NCBI GenBank assembly: GCA_004352715.1 | Contig: SCFE01000076.1 | Location: 843,950-907,949, forward strand | DNA from: Hofstenia miamia | Taxonomy: Eukaryota; Xenacoelomorpha; Acoela | DNA: 64,000 nucleotides | Direction of reading: 5' to 3' | Shown: positions 43,851 through 56,000 of the stretch, piece after piece | Layout of the letters: each line of letters starts with the position of its first letter | Position numbering within the stretch: the first letter of the stretch is position 1 | Notes under the pieces: generated by a model | Database searches by the model: none | What the model was told of the DNA's origin: nothing | What the model saw: only the letters and a program-made list of their open reading frames with translations | Translations under genes and position numbers: made by a program

Positions 43851-44103
43851 CAGACTTACAACAGCTCGGCTCGCCAATAAAATCTTTCAATGAGGCTCGT
43901 TTACATGGCTCTTCCATTATTTAGTAAACATTTCTAAAATTCGATTATAAGAACGGCATATTGAGATGAAAAAATGAGAAAAATCTTCATAATCAAATTA
44001 ACAAGCGCTACTTTAAATTTGCTTTTCTTAAAAACGGCTCGTTTTGGTGTGGTTATATATACAATACTCTGCCCAAGCTCGGCTCGGCTCGTTGACAAGT
44101 CTG
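43851..44103. mobile_element. hAT-like MITE, GGCTCG type, with perfect 8-bp TSD
   Basis: The left end CAGACTTACAACAGCTCGGC and the right end, reverse-complemented CAGACTTGTCAACGAGCCGA, give 12-bp inverted repeats differing at a couple of positions. ATTTATTT flanks both ends exactly. GCTCGGCTCG motifs sit just inside each end. 253 bp, no coding content. The 8-bp duplication and CAG start are hAT-like. Confidence 0.85.
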
Positions 44104-44429
44104 ATTTATTTCAATAAGTATTAATTATACAAATTGCTTTACATATGTAACTAACATGTATTTCAAATTTGCATGCGAGGAAATTTTCCAAAATAAGAAA
44201 TATAATGCTAAATACACTTTATTAAGTATAGAATATAATCTCTGTTCTACATCATAGAAATAGTCACGCTGTGCTATTATGACAAGCTGACCATAACATT
44301 GTCGAACGCATATTTGCCAAATCTAGAAGCAATGTCTTGTTTATTGGGCGTTTTAGGAATAATGATTCAAAAGACTGACAAATCTTAGATGCGAAATTTC
44401 TATTGATCCATTGAATTTCAGTTTATACA

Positions 44430-44435
44430 TATACA

Positions 44436-44486
<51 letters not shown>

Positions 44487-44566
44487 ATANNNNNNNNNNN
44501 NNNNNNNNNNNNNNNNNNNNNNNNNNNNNNNNNNNNNNNNNNNNNNNNNTATATATATATATATAA

Positions 44567-44599
<33 letters not shown>

Positions 44600-44600
44600 A
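44430..44600. repeat. (TA)n-rich tract containing a 60-N gap (44490-44549)
   Basis: TA and TATG units lie on both sides of the gap. The open frame across it is not a gene. Confidence 0.95.
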
Positions 44601-44609
44601 TGTCGGTGA

Positions 44610-46530
44610 TCTTGGAATACATTTTATCGATTCAAAAATCTTTACCATAGAAATGGTAGGTATTTTAGCGGATTGAAACATTCTATTTGTTACTATTACC
44701 TAAAAGTTCTATCTATCGAACAAGTTACAAACATACTCTCCACCTTGAGAATACTGCATAAACAAACTTCCAGTTCAAGGTAGGTAAGTATATCCTAATA
44801 ATAGACGAGAAATTTGCGGTGCAATTCCTTCAAGTTCAGAAATAGGTAAACAGAAATTGATATGATATTAAAAAAAATGTTGAAAAAATTTATTGATTAC
44901 TTTTTACACTAAAATGGTTAAACAAATTACTACTAGAAATAGAAAGGCCAACGGGGTTCAAATTGACCCACCTCAACATTGGAAGATGTCATTTCCCAAA
45001 ATATCCATCAAGAACTAAACAATCAACAGAATGTTTTGATTTCTACAACTTAAAATAGTTGAACTAAAACGCAAATGCCTCTCATTCACTAATTACTAAG
45101 TTTAATTAGTCTTTACAAAAAGTAAAAATTTTATAATGCCCAATATTTCGGAGAACTTTCTGAATTGAGTCTATGAAATAATAAATGTAATTCTAATTAA
45201 GGTATGTGTTATATTGTCCCATTCTTCAATTCTTTAAAGTACAGAGTTGACATTTAAAAAATTACCTTAGAAAACTCGTTACAAAGCTTAAGTATATAAA
45301 CTGGTCTACGGCAATTTTAGAAAATTTGTTTGATTACAAATTTATAAGTATATTGCAAAATCACTACGTTGGCAGGAAGCACATACAGTACAGCTGAGAA
45401 CATCAATAATAAGAGACAAAATTAGAAAAGTTATATTCCTAACAAAAAGTTATACATTATCTAAAATGAACAAATGAAGAGTATTTATTGCGTAGGGTGG
45501 TCGATTATATATTGATCCTATTTCTGAGGGAAAGACTTATTCCTATTTATTAAATGTATTTTTAAGTAAGCAGTACTCAAAATCATTATGTTTAATTAAG
45601 ATGTTCAAACACTCCTCCTGAAGCATCTATGAATTCCTAATATCGGTAGACTACAGATTTACATGCCATTTCACACATCTTAGCCTTCACTGTGTTGCAA
45701 GCTGATGCTATCCATTGTTGCAGGTCTAGTCTTTAACATTGTCTACTCTATTTCGATAGTCAACAATTTTTATGAGCCTCCTCATTTGTCCAAATGACTG
45801 AATCAAGAAATCAATGTTAGTTGTACAAATGGAAAGAAATTTTTCACAGAATTCCACCCACTGATTTAGATATTCTTGATGTAATTTCATTTAATTACTG
45901 AACAGGTCTTAAAATGTAATACTTAAGTTTCAGCTGCTTTAAAAATTTTTGTAGAGATGTTTTCTGATATTGAATTGGCATGAAGCACCATAAGATTATG
46001 TTTGAAGATGTTGGGCCATGCTTTGTTTGACCCAGGGATATTTTACGCAAACATTATATTTTGATTATTTACAGTGCGGATAAAATTTGTATAGGCCATT
46101 TAAAAATTTAATTAATAATAATTCAGATATTAAATAAATGATATATTGACGAAATATATTAATAAGTTTTGCCTAATGCATTAACTGAACAAATATAAAA
46201 TTAAACTTTGTAAGCCTAAAATAATACTTGATGATTTTTACTACGTTGATTGTAGGGCTGAAACCAAATATGAGAAAAATATACCTTACTGATAAAGAAG
46301 ACGCCTACTAAGATAAGTAGAAATGATTAATTTCAATATACACAAACGCATATCAAAGCATATATATTTTACCAAGTTGTAAAATTCACTGTTTCAATAG
46401 AAAAAAATGAAGTCATAATTTACTTGAATTAAGTCATTCACGACAATGGCGACAAACCCCTTAAAAATCAGGGGCTAGATGTTCGAAAAATAATTTTATG
46501 TAAGAACATGTAAAGTATTGGTATCATTGA
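44610..46530. other. Intergenic AT-rich DNA, no gene seen
   Basis: No exon or transposon recognised. A short GGGGTTCAAATTGACCCACC patch near 44955 is the only GC-richer spot. Confidence 0.5.
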
Positions 46531-46539
46531 CCTTAAACT

Positions 46540-47470
46540 TAAACAGTTTTCCAATTTCATTGAATGTTTTTATGATTTTTTGAAAGAAATTTAAAAGCTC
46601 ATAATTTACAAACTAATAAGGACATGCAAAATTTGAAGGCATCACAGAATAGGAAGTGTCTATTAGTAATTTCATCTGCGTTTTAAAAGTTCGCCCCATG
46701 AAGGCATGCCTTTGCGCGAAAGCTTCAACCCCATTTCCTTCATTGCTGCTATCTTTGGTTTTGTGCATGATACACTTCAATGGGTCTATCTGCATATAAA
46801 GAAACAGTTTAACTTCGGTGTTGCTCCCATGTGCTCTAGAACTGCATGAAGAGTATCTAAACCGTTTTTGAAAATAGGAATTTTCCAGTACTTCAGCTAG
46901 TGCAATATGCTTTATTGCAAATTCTCAACAGTACATTCGAGGACGTTCACCAATAGATGTGTCCATGTATCATGATTTTCAAATTACCTAAAAAACTTGA
47001 AGAATATAATTTTAAAAAAAACACTAGGCTGTTGATAACCAAGAATTTATTTCAAATCTATTGATTCCTAAAAAATATTTCAAGCGCTCATATTCTGCAA
47101 AAACAACAATAGAGAAGTGTCTCAACTTTTAATTACGATTTAAAATTCTACTTTGTTATTAAACTTGTAGGCCTATGATAAGTGAAAAAAATAATTTAGG
47201 CAACTGATAACCCAATGTGATTTAGAAATCATGTTTATTTGATCCTTCATTTTGGGAATAATTTAAATGAAATTCAAGAAATCTGAATTTCTATAAGAAA
47301 TTAGTTAAGTTTTCAATTACTTCAGTTATAGCAAAGCAGTTTTGTACTAGTTTTCCACAATTCATGTGTACACATTCCCTACCCATTTGCAAATTTCCTA
47401 ATAGGCTTGGAGAAATGTATTTGAAAATTTAGAAAACAGTTTTTTAAAACAACAACAAGCTATTTAAGAA
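46540..47470 (+). repeat. Unclassified dispersed repeat, copies 2 and 3
   Basis: Holds motifs in the same order as 40600-41090, including ACACTAGGCTGTTGATAA near 47020 and AATAGGCTTGGAGAAATG near 47400. The two internal blocks suggest two partly overlapping copies. Confidence 0.45.
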
Positions 47471-47639
47471 TAATTACTGAACGACACTTGAAAAATTTTT
47501 TCGCCTTGCGGATCATAATCTAGCTTAATTTTCAGATTTAGCATGTTTTTTACATATATTTCATTGTTCCAAAATGTGTAAATCATGATCTCAAAAATCC
47601 AAACAAACCCAGATCAAGTATCTTCAAAAATAATTTTTT

Positions 47640-48220
47640 GCACAAGTGAGTTTGCAGTGCGTAATTTCGCGCAAATGATTCTGCTTGCAGCATTTTTTCT
47701 TAATTTTCAACAAATATAAATAATCACTTTAATAATCAAGGTTCTCAATCTCACATATTATAAAATTGTGCAACAGTTGCCAAGAATCAAAATATTTCCT
47801 ATTTCAAAAAAGAAAAAATTCGTTCAGAAAGATACTGAATTTCTAATCACCTTCTTCAAATTTGAGGAAATGCAGTAAATTTCTTGATGTGATAATGACA
47901 AAAGTCTTGTTTTTACAAATAGGGTTATTTAGCGATTAAGTTTTGGAAATAAAATCTTCAGATTTCTTTTGTCGTTCCTACCTTTTGCCGAAATAACTGA
48001 AATTTTAACTTGTGGTAAAAATGGAATAATTGAAGCATGCTTATTTATTGTAAGCATGAAATTCCTGCAAAGTATTGCTGTGAAATCTCGTTTGTGTATT
48101 ACTAACTTAATAATGTGGAAGTTATTTTGAAAAGTATAATGATAATTATGTAACAATTACTTTTACAATGTACTAAAAGGACGATAAAATTTAGAAAAAC
48201 GGTAGAAATTTAATGTATCA
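47640..48220 (+). repeat. Long dispersed repeat, copy 2
   Basis: The same-orientation partner of 22540-23210, with the exact 19-bp anchor at 48025-48043. It lies between paralogues A and B, whereas copy 1 is in intron 3 of A, so this is not simply conserved gene-array synteny. Confidence 0.6.
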
Positions 48221-49151
48221 CTTGCAAAAATTTTGGCTTAAGTGCCCCTACACTCCAGGTTTGACGTAACTGATTTACGACCTCCGTAATATTGAGGGAA
48301 TCTCTCATGTTCCATTGTCGTTCTCAAATACAACTTAATTTGACATAATTGGAGGAGTGACCTTTCGCAAGTTGTTATTGATGCTGGAGAAACTGCTTAA
48401 GGTATCACTTTTTTCAGGGGAGATTTTCGAATTAATGAGGTTCATCGGAGGCTTGCAAATTATTTTCTAAAACATGTAGTTGGGACACAACAATTATTAT
48501 CTATATCATATTGATAAAGCATGAAGACTTTTTGTAGATCATCAAGAGACAGTTCTAGTCCCACCCAAGCTGCTATCAAAAGATTTCTCGCTGATTTTAT
48601 AACATTACTAGCTTTATTTGTGATCTTGGTTTGGCTTGAGGACTATTGCTGACTCAAACATTTCAACACACAATGCACAGTAATGGCTTTTGACATAATA
48701 GATCAAAGTGTGTTGTATCAGGCCCTGTGTCATTCTTTCCTGATTGCTTAACTCTTTCGACAATTTTGGTTCATCTGCGGCTACTGACTTATTTTGGCTT
48801 ATTGTAGCATAATCCAATCAAATTGATAAACTCGCAACAAAGAAGAAAAAATAACGTAAAACTCTAATCAGAAACTCATATCAATTTATTAGAATTCGCA
48901 CTAAATGATTTTGACAAATTGTAAAAGCAATTATCAGTTGCAGTTAATTTGACAAAACACATGTGGACAATATGCTCCGCATTAATTTTAGCCAACCACG
49001 TGGTTCACACAGAATTTTATATAAATAGTAACAAAGTGCTGTAAAATGGATGGAAATGTATTCTTTAGTAGTTTACTTTTGCTTCGTGGTTTGGTTAATT
49101 TTATTAAGATGCACAGCTAAGCATTCTTTGAGTGTAATGATCGAGGGCTGC

Positions 49152-49654
49152 TGTGAGGGATTGCTATGAGATGTCAGCCTCGATAATTGCGTGCAATTAA
49201 GTTACGATTAGGGATAGGAATGTTTTTCTCATGCTTAGCTGGCTACCATTTGTTCGTATTACATGTATTCACAAGTACGCGAAAGGCTGATAGCCACCGT
49301 AGGTATGCTAATTATTTAACACTATTTTAGATCCAAATTGTTTGACTTATAATTGACCAATAAGAGACCGTATTGATTGTACAGTATTTATATGTAGGTT
49401 AAAAGCTGCCGTAGTTTATAGTTATCTTTTTATTTTGTCTGCAGCTAGTGTTGTGTCCTGTTTATCGTCAGTCATTATTGTAAATATCTTTTTATAAAAT
49501 GTAGGAAGCTGCTCTACTGTTATATTAGCTATTTTTTAATTCGTCTAATAGCAGCTATTGTCAGGTTTTTTGCGATATATGATCTTGTTTGCATACTGAA
49601 CTAACACACATTCAGAACGAGAGTTGGGTCGATTAGTGGCTGGTATTTATTACA
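49152..49654 (+). repeat. Candidate solo LTR (gypsy-like)
   Basis: It starts TGTGAGGGATTGC and ends TATTTATTACA (TG...CA). It has ACCAATA at about 49356 and a TATTTATAT box at about 49385, and is less AT-rich than its flanks. The start resembles animal gypsy/Mag-type LTRs, from memory. No target duplication or second copy was seen. Confidence 0.3.
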
Positions 49655-49659
49655 CCATA

Positions 49660-52590
49660 AGTAACCCCGCATATTGGAATCTGTGGTGTGTTGTATCTAA
49701 ATCATACATTGTTATTTTGCACATCCTTTGCCTGGGTGATGATTTTACATTATGTATACTTAAGACGTGAAAGAAGAATATGAATCAGTTCTCATTTTTT
49801 CAACTCAATCACATGCAACATCACAACCCCTTAACCCCCAGATCTACGGCTCTCAGCTGGAGGTGATGATTTTGCCGTTGGAAGCAGTGTTTCTTAAGTT
49901 TGATGTTTTTCTTGCCTTATTTATTTTATCCTCTTTTTAGTTGGCTTCAGAAAATCGGTTATAAACTTCTAAATAGTTTGTTTTTTTCATAAGTAGCCAA
50001 GCTCTGATCAGACAGAAAAATAAGGTCAAAACTATGAGAACCAGATAAACTACTCCCAGTGAGCTTTATGGCTCTTTTTCAGACAATCAATACGTTAAAT
50101 TTTCCAGGTTACAATGAACGTCTGATGAGATGATAATGTCTGAAAATTCGATGCAAGGCAACATGCTTAGACTAGTTTTTTGCCAAACATCGGTGATGCA
50201 GAGCACCATCAACTTAATTATTAGTGTTATAGAGGCACCATTGGAACCACTATAATCCGCACCGTTGTATCCCTTGTAGATAATCATTTGACTTGCATTA
50301 TCTATGGTTTTTACATAAAGCCAATCATGTCGATTTAACCGTATCATAATTGTTGATAATTTGCCTGAAATTGCAAGGATTATAATTCTTAAATCCATTT
50401 ATTTGAAGTACGTCATAGTTGTATTTTCACTCAATTTAACCCATCACAAAATTTAACTAATGATGTTTGACCAATCGTAACCCAAGCTCTATTGAGTAAT
50501 TAACTAATACGTGTGAAAGTGCTGCCCAAACGTGAACTAATTAAAATATAAATACATGTTTTGGTTTAATTGACAATTTAAAATAAGTACAAAGTGAAAT
50601 GAAAAGTAAAATAGGTAAATTGTACCAAAAAGTATTTTTATACTGAAATTTAAATAATGAACAGAAACAATATATAACTCTCTTGAAAACTTGCTTGCAT
50701 ATTATCTTTCAATTACCCAATAATGGCACATATTGTCTTGATAAGCATTGGCGCAACCCATTTATATATCGTCGCTTTAGAAACTAAATGTTATAGCTAC
50801 ATTTTTTGACAAAATAGAATTTCATGCTCGATTTCTCATTCAATGGGTTGTTGAAGACAATTTGCTATTTTATGGTCATCGTGGAAATAGATCCTTAGTT
50901 CAAAAACAGTGCAAGTACAAACTATTTACTCCATTACTATTAATGTAGTTACAACCTTTTGCTTGAACAAGGCCAACAAAATTAGGAAGGAATGGAACCT
51001 AGCCCATGAGTTGGGTCAACCCAATCCACTTACAACCCTGAAGATCATTAGGTCGATTGATTGATGAGAACATCCTATCTATTTGATATATATATATAAC
51101 TATATTTTTTCGTGATGCACTAACAATCATGAAGAGTTACAACAAAAATTCCACCAGAGCACATATAATGTTACAATAAAGCCCACAGATTTAGTAGACT
51201 TCCTCAAATTTTGAGTGTTTTATTGCAATTTCATCTTCAGATATTGCATTGATAAAAATATCGTACATTATATGGAACAGTTATAATTAGAATTAATGTA
51301 TATATTTTACTAAGTGATACAAGTAGTATACTGTCATATTGTGATAGCTAACATCTCATTTTCAGAAAAAAGATTAATGAGCAAACCATTCGAAGTATTT
51401 TCATACTGCTTGATGCGTTGTAAATAATATTATGTGATTGGATTCAAGAAAAGTTAATGACGTGATAAATCTTCTAGAAACTCTGGAAACCGAACTTAAT
51501 TATGACTTTGTAATTGTCTTCTCGGTGATGTCAACAAACGTGGATAATTAATTTTTAGACGTAAACGACATTAGCAGTTGTGATTATCGTTTAAATAGGC
51601 ATGGACAATAGGAGATTTTATTGTTTTTATTGTTGGTTTAAGCTATTTTAGCTAAATAATATTTAGCAACGGACATAGCGGGCTAGGGATACGGGCAGGG
51701 AAAAGCTAACGGGTCTATTCTTATGACTACGGGCTATGGGCCGAACACGGGCACGAGCACGGGCCCTACTTTAGTAAATATGTCTTAATTGTGCGTAAGT
51801 GCCCAAAAATCATTATTTCAAATGTTTAGCCCTGCTTAGTAATGTCAATTTGAATTTCATTATTGTCAATTCAAACTTAAGCTAAATCCATTTTTGAGCA
51901 ATGAAAACCATTCTTTGTTTAGCAGGCGCGCTTTTATTTTTGATGCATAATAAAACGAAGTTATTGTTGCACAGAGCATAATTTTAGTTAAATAGGTTAT
52001 ACTAAATCCATCTATTCAAACTATTTGCTTTATCTAGACATTTTTTTCCATTTTGATGGTTTTCATTAAAGTAATTTCAACGCCCATAACTCACTAAATA
52101 ATTTAGATATTTAAAATCTGAAAGTATTACTGGATAGAGAATCATTTCTTCTTTATCTTCATTTGTAGCTCGAGCACGTCGCGAATTCTTTCAGACATAA
52201 ATTTTCAACGTTTGATGTTTCCCAACGACTTCTGATTTTAGGCATGCGCGCCTGAACTGAACATTGGTAGTCAATTTACAAAAAATAATATTTTTGAGGC
52301 TAATTGTTGCTGCCATGAGCTTTATTATTTGAACAGTAACTACGGGAAAATTTTTGAAAGCCTTTGCAACAATCGCATTTTTAATTGACAAAAACTTAAA
52401 TTTTTCACACAACAATAGGGAAATACACTTCTAATGGGATTACAGAAAAATATTTGAAAATTTCGAACAAAGCGGTTTGTATATTTAAAGAACTCATTAG
52501 CAGTTTAAGGTTAAATGTTTTGTGTTAGCTAAAAATCATTAACTCTGTACAATAAACTTTGACGTATAAAAGATTAGGAATTACAAAATT
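49660..52590. other. Intergenic DNA 3' of paralogue B with GC-rich motif islands
   Basis: No gene recognised. Islands are GAGTTGGGTCAACCCAATCC at about 51009-51028, and a GGGC/ACGGGC-rich block at 51679-51768 (GGGCCGAACACGGGCACGAG). Both resemble subterminal repeats of hAT-like MITEs. Confidence 0.5.
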
Positions 52591-52599
52591 GCTTTCGGA

Positions 52600-53037
52600 T
52601 TAAACACTTTCTTCTTTTGCTGATTCGAGTTCTTCGTTTTGGGGTTGCGTTTGCTTGAAAGAATATTGACTGTCCCACCAAAACATATCTTGAGGCTGAA
52701 ACAGCAACAATGGGTTAACTTCTTCTTTATTTACAACTGCAAAAGGAATGCTTACTAATGTTCCCAATATCAGAACAGTTACGCTTCCAATAAAACTATA
52801 CCATAAGTACGAGATACTTAGAAAGGTACGTGCTATAAAAGGGCGACTATCTTCTTCAGCAGGAGCAGAAATATGTTCAGCCATTCTGTGTCGCAATGTA
52901 TCGTACATTAATTCGTTGTTCATCGGAATCGACAAGTTAGTGAAATTGCATGAACTGAATCTAGGTAATAGTTGACTTGCTGGAGGCTTATATATTTGCG
53001 CTCCAAATCCAATCGTTAAAGTCAAAACCATAGCAAC
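52600..53037 (-). CDS. SLC5 paralogue B, exon 6 (stop codon)
   Basis: Acceptor tttag|GTTGCT. It reads VAMVLTLTIGFGAQIYKPPA, sequons NFT and NLS, RHRMAEH, PAEEDSRPF, the last helix SYLWYSFIGSVTVLILGTLV, FWWDSQYSFKQ, and ends E-E-S-V. Two codons longer than paralogue A in the extracellular loop. Charged tail residues differ most between the copies. Confidence 0.92.
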   Translation of the reverse strand, partial: VAMVLTLTIGFGAQIYKPPASQLLPRFSSCNFTNLSIPMNNELMYDTLRHRMAEHISAPAEEDSRPFIARTFLSISYLWYSFIGSVTVLILGTLVSIPFAVVNKEEVNPLLLFQPQDMFWWDSQYSFKQTQPQNEELESAKEESV

Positions 53038-56000
53038 CTAAATTAGATGCCATAAATGCTTACAAAGCATTATATTAATTGTTTTTAACAAAAATAATTT
53101 TAGTAATTTGGCAAAAATGGGCATAATGACTTTTATAATTGATCCTTGATAGTGTTTAATTACATTTAAAAGTAATCTACGCTATCTTGCATCAGTTATT
53201 TATTAGAATTTTTTGCACTTACAGCAATTTCAACAGAATTATTTACCTAAATTAAGTGGAGTGAAATCTTGCCAAAACATTGTATTAATGGATTTTAGCT
53301 AAAATATCAAGAACAGATATAAATGCATTTAAAATGGATTCATGTTCTTGTTTAATCCTGGGCTGTAAATGGGTTAGACCAACCCAACCCATGAGTTGAG
53401 TCACAGTTATTGTCAAATTTTCTTAGTTGGTTTGTATCAAACAAAGACATATACAAGCAATATAAATGAGCTTGCCCAACCTTTCAGAAAACATGTGTAA
53501 TGATTAAGTCATTGAAGAACATTATGCATGAACATTTGCAAGAGAGTTGTATGTTTTTGGCGTTAAGTTTTTAAATGTCAAAATAAAAACATTTAATGAA
53601 TTATTTCTTTATGTTTAATCCTTAACACATTTCTATTTGCTTATTTTCAAAGATGCTTGTCTACTGGCTGTGAATAACCTGTAGAAGCACTAAAACTATA
53701 GGTGAAATATATTTGGGTCACATTTTGACACAAGATTCGTTTGAGTCAAACACATTTAAAGTTCAAAAAAACTTTGTTGGGCTGGGTATTGACGCATTTA
53801 CTGCCATGATTAAATTAATCATTTATAATTAAATATACATTATCAAGTTTTAACTAAATATATATTTTTTGAATTTTTATTACAAAATTGAGGTCGGATT
53901 GTTAGTGATAACAGTTAGTTACCTCACGTTACATACATAATTGCTTACGTGTTATGCCTGTAAACGATGGTGTTTAGTGTTTTTCATTCAAAATGGTAAG
54001 CAACACAAATGTTCATCATATCACTGCATATGCAATCATATAACAAATATGCATTAATGAAAAATATCGTTCGCTTACTTACCTTACTGTTGATGTTAAG
54101 CTGCAATGGACTGATTTTGCTTAGGTTTTACATAAACGGGTCTACATTTTCAAAAAATTTGGATTGCCTATTACGAACTATACCTTAGTTTAATATTTTC
54201 TTTTAGGACTCAATTTAAGTTTTCAATTTTAGTGGGACTTTCTTATTACACATTTTTAACATAACCAATATTGATATATTACTGGTTAATGCAAATTCGC
54301 CTAAAATAGGATTTTAGTTTAATTTATATCCGCCGGTCCGTAATTAGGCCGGGCCTGGGGTTTGCTTGCATGTGCCGTACTTCAAACTAAATTCTATCTT
54401 TAGCCTTCGGTCAGCAAAGTAAGCAGTGATTTTGTTTAACGAAAGCATAAAGCAAAACCCTCTCACAAAAGAAGCTTAGCCCATAACTTCACTCTATTAG
54501 TCAAGCTAAACACAGATCGGCATTCTGATTGCCGGGGACTCCATACATATATGCAATTATTCCTATCAGTAGACTATTTAAGGTTGAAGGTCCGACTGAA
54601 TCCCTTTATGCCATTTTAACATGTTATCTGCTACGCTAGCTCCACGCCCAATATATAATGGAAAAACAGTTTGATTTTATCCAACATAAATCTCTCATTT
54701 AATAGTTTGGTTACACTAACAGTAGCTTATAACCTTAAATTAATTATAATTTTGGTTTATTCCATAATTACGGCCGTGGCCTAAGAAAATCTTTTACGTA
54801 GGCCATGTTACTGCGTATTTCCGCATTAATTGTACACTTAGTGGGAATAGCCTCATGAAATTCCAGAATTCTTTTTTGTACTATTTCCGAAATAGTAAGT
54901 AAGATTTCTAAAAGTATGTAAAGAATGAGCTTAGAATTCATGCAGTTAAATTTCATTAGAAAACATATCAAAACTGAGTGAAAAAAATTGATATAGTTTG
55001 AAGCATGTTTTCATTTGTCAGTTTTATCACGTGCAGCAGGTGTTTCTGAGATATCTATTGTGTTAAAAAAAGAATGTGCTGTATTACATTTCTCTTACAG
55101 GATTGAACATTATTAAATCATTTGTTAGCTTTCCAAAAAAACTGCAAATACTAAGAAAACTTAAAATATGCTATTAATAGGCTTTATGAGATGTCTTAAT
55201 ATTTTGGCTTCTATAGTAAATGTATATTAATTATTAAGAATCATAATTAATTTGAATCCCCGGTTGGCATTTGAACCTAGTAAAGAATTCTTCGAAAAAG
55301 GATATTTTTCTTAAGAAAGTGTCTTTCGTCAAGAACAATTATTTTGATAATGTTTTATTGAAATTTCTATCATCTAAGGAAGGCTTGTGTAAAGCAACGA
55401 TGTCATCTATCAATATCAGATATTTTGCAATTCATAGTGTTGATGTGGATCCATTACGAACATATTTTTCTTGAAAATCATATTTTGTTGAGTAGCAATA
55501 ATTGTCTAATATAATTCATTTTTAAGGTCTTAGGCAAATCAGAAACTGCTTAAGTTTTCGGTATTCTTGATAGCTTAACTTTATATTTATGCACCAGAAT
55601 ATTGAAAATATCAAAAATTTTGAAATTTCAACTACAATATTCTTGCAAATATGTACTCTCAGAAGGACAGTGGATGAAAAAGTGTTAATGATTGTGGACA
55701 ACGTGGTGCAAAAACTAATGGCAGGTCAAAATCATTTTGTGGAGACTCATACATGATTTATTGAGGCATTACATTGAGTAAAAACATTAAAAACGTATTC
55801 TTCAGAAATGGGACCACTAAAGGCATTGAAATAAATTTCTTTATCTTGTTGTGAGAACGGCTACTAGAGGTCATCTATATCATGCACGAGTGATAAATAA
55901 TTGCCTGCAACGTGATCATTCAGAGAATGTAGTGTCTAGCCATGTCCCCAGTAACAAATCAAATAGAGCATATTTGGGTACTAACTTCAGCATCGGATTT

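Noticed and set aside
48240-48400. Possible inverted repeat CACTCCAGG / CCTGGAGTG-like around 48250 and 48350
   Set aside because: Similarity between the two ends is too weak to claim a MITE.
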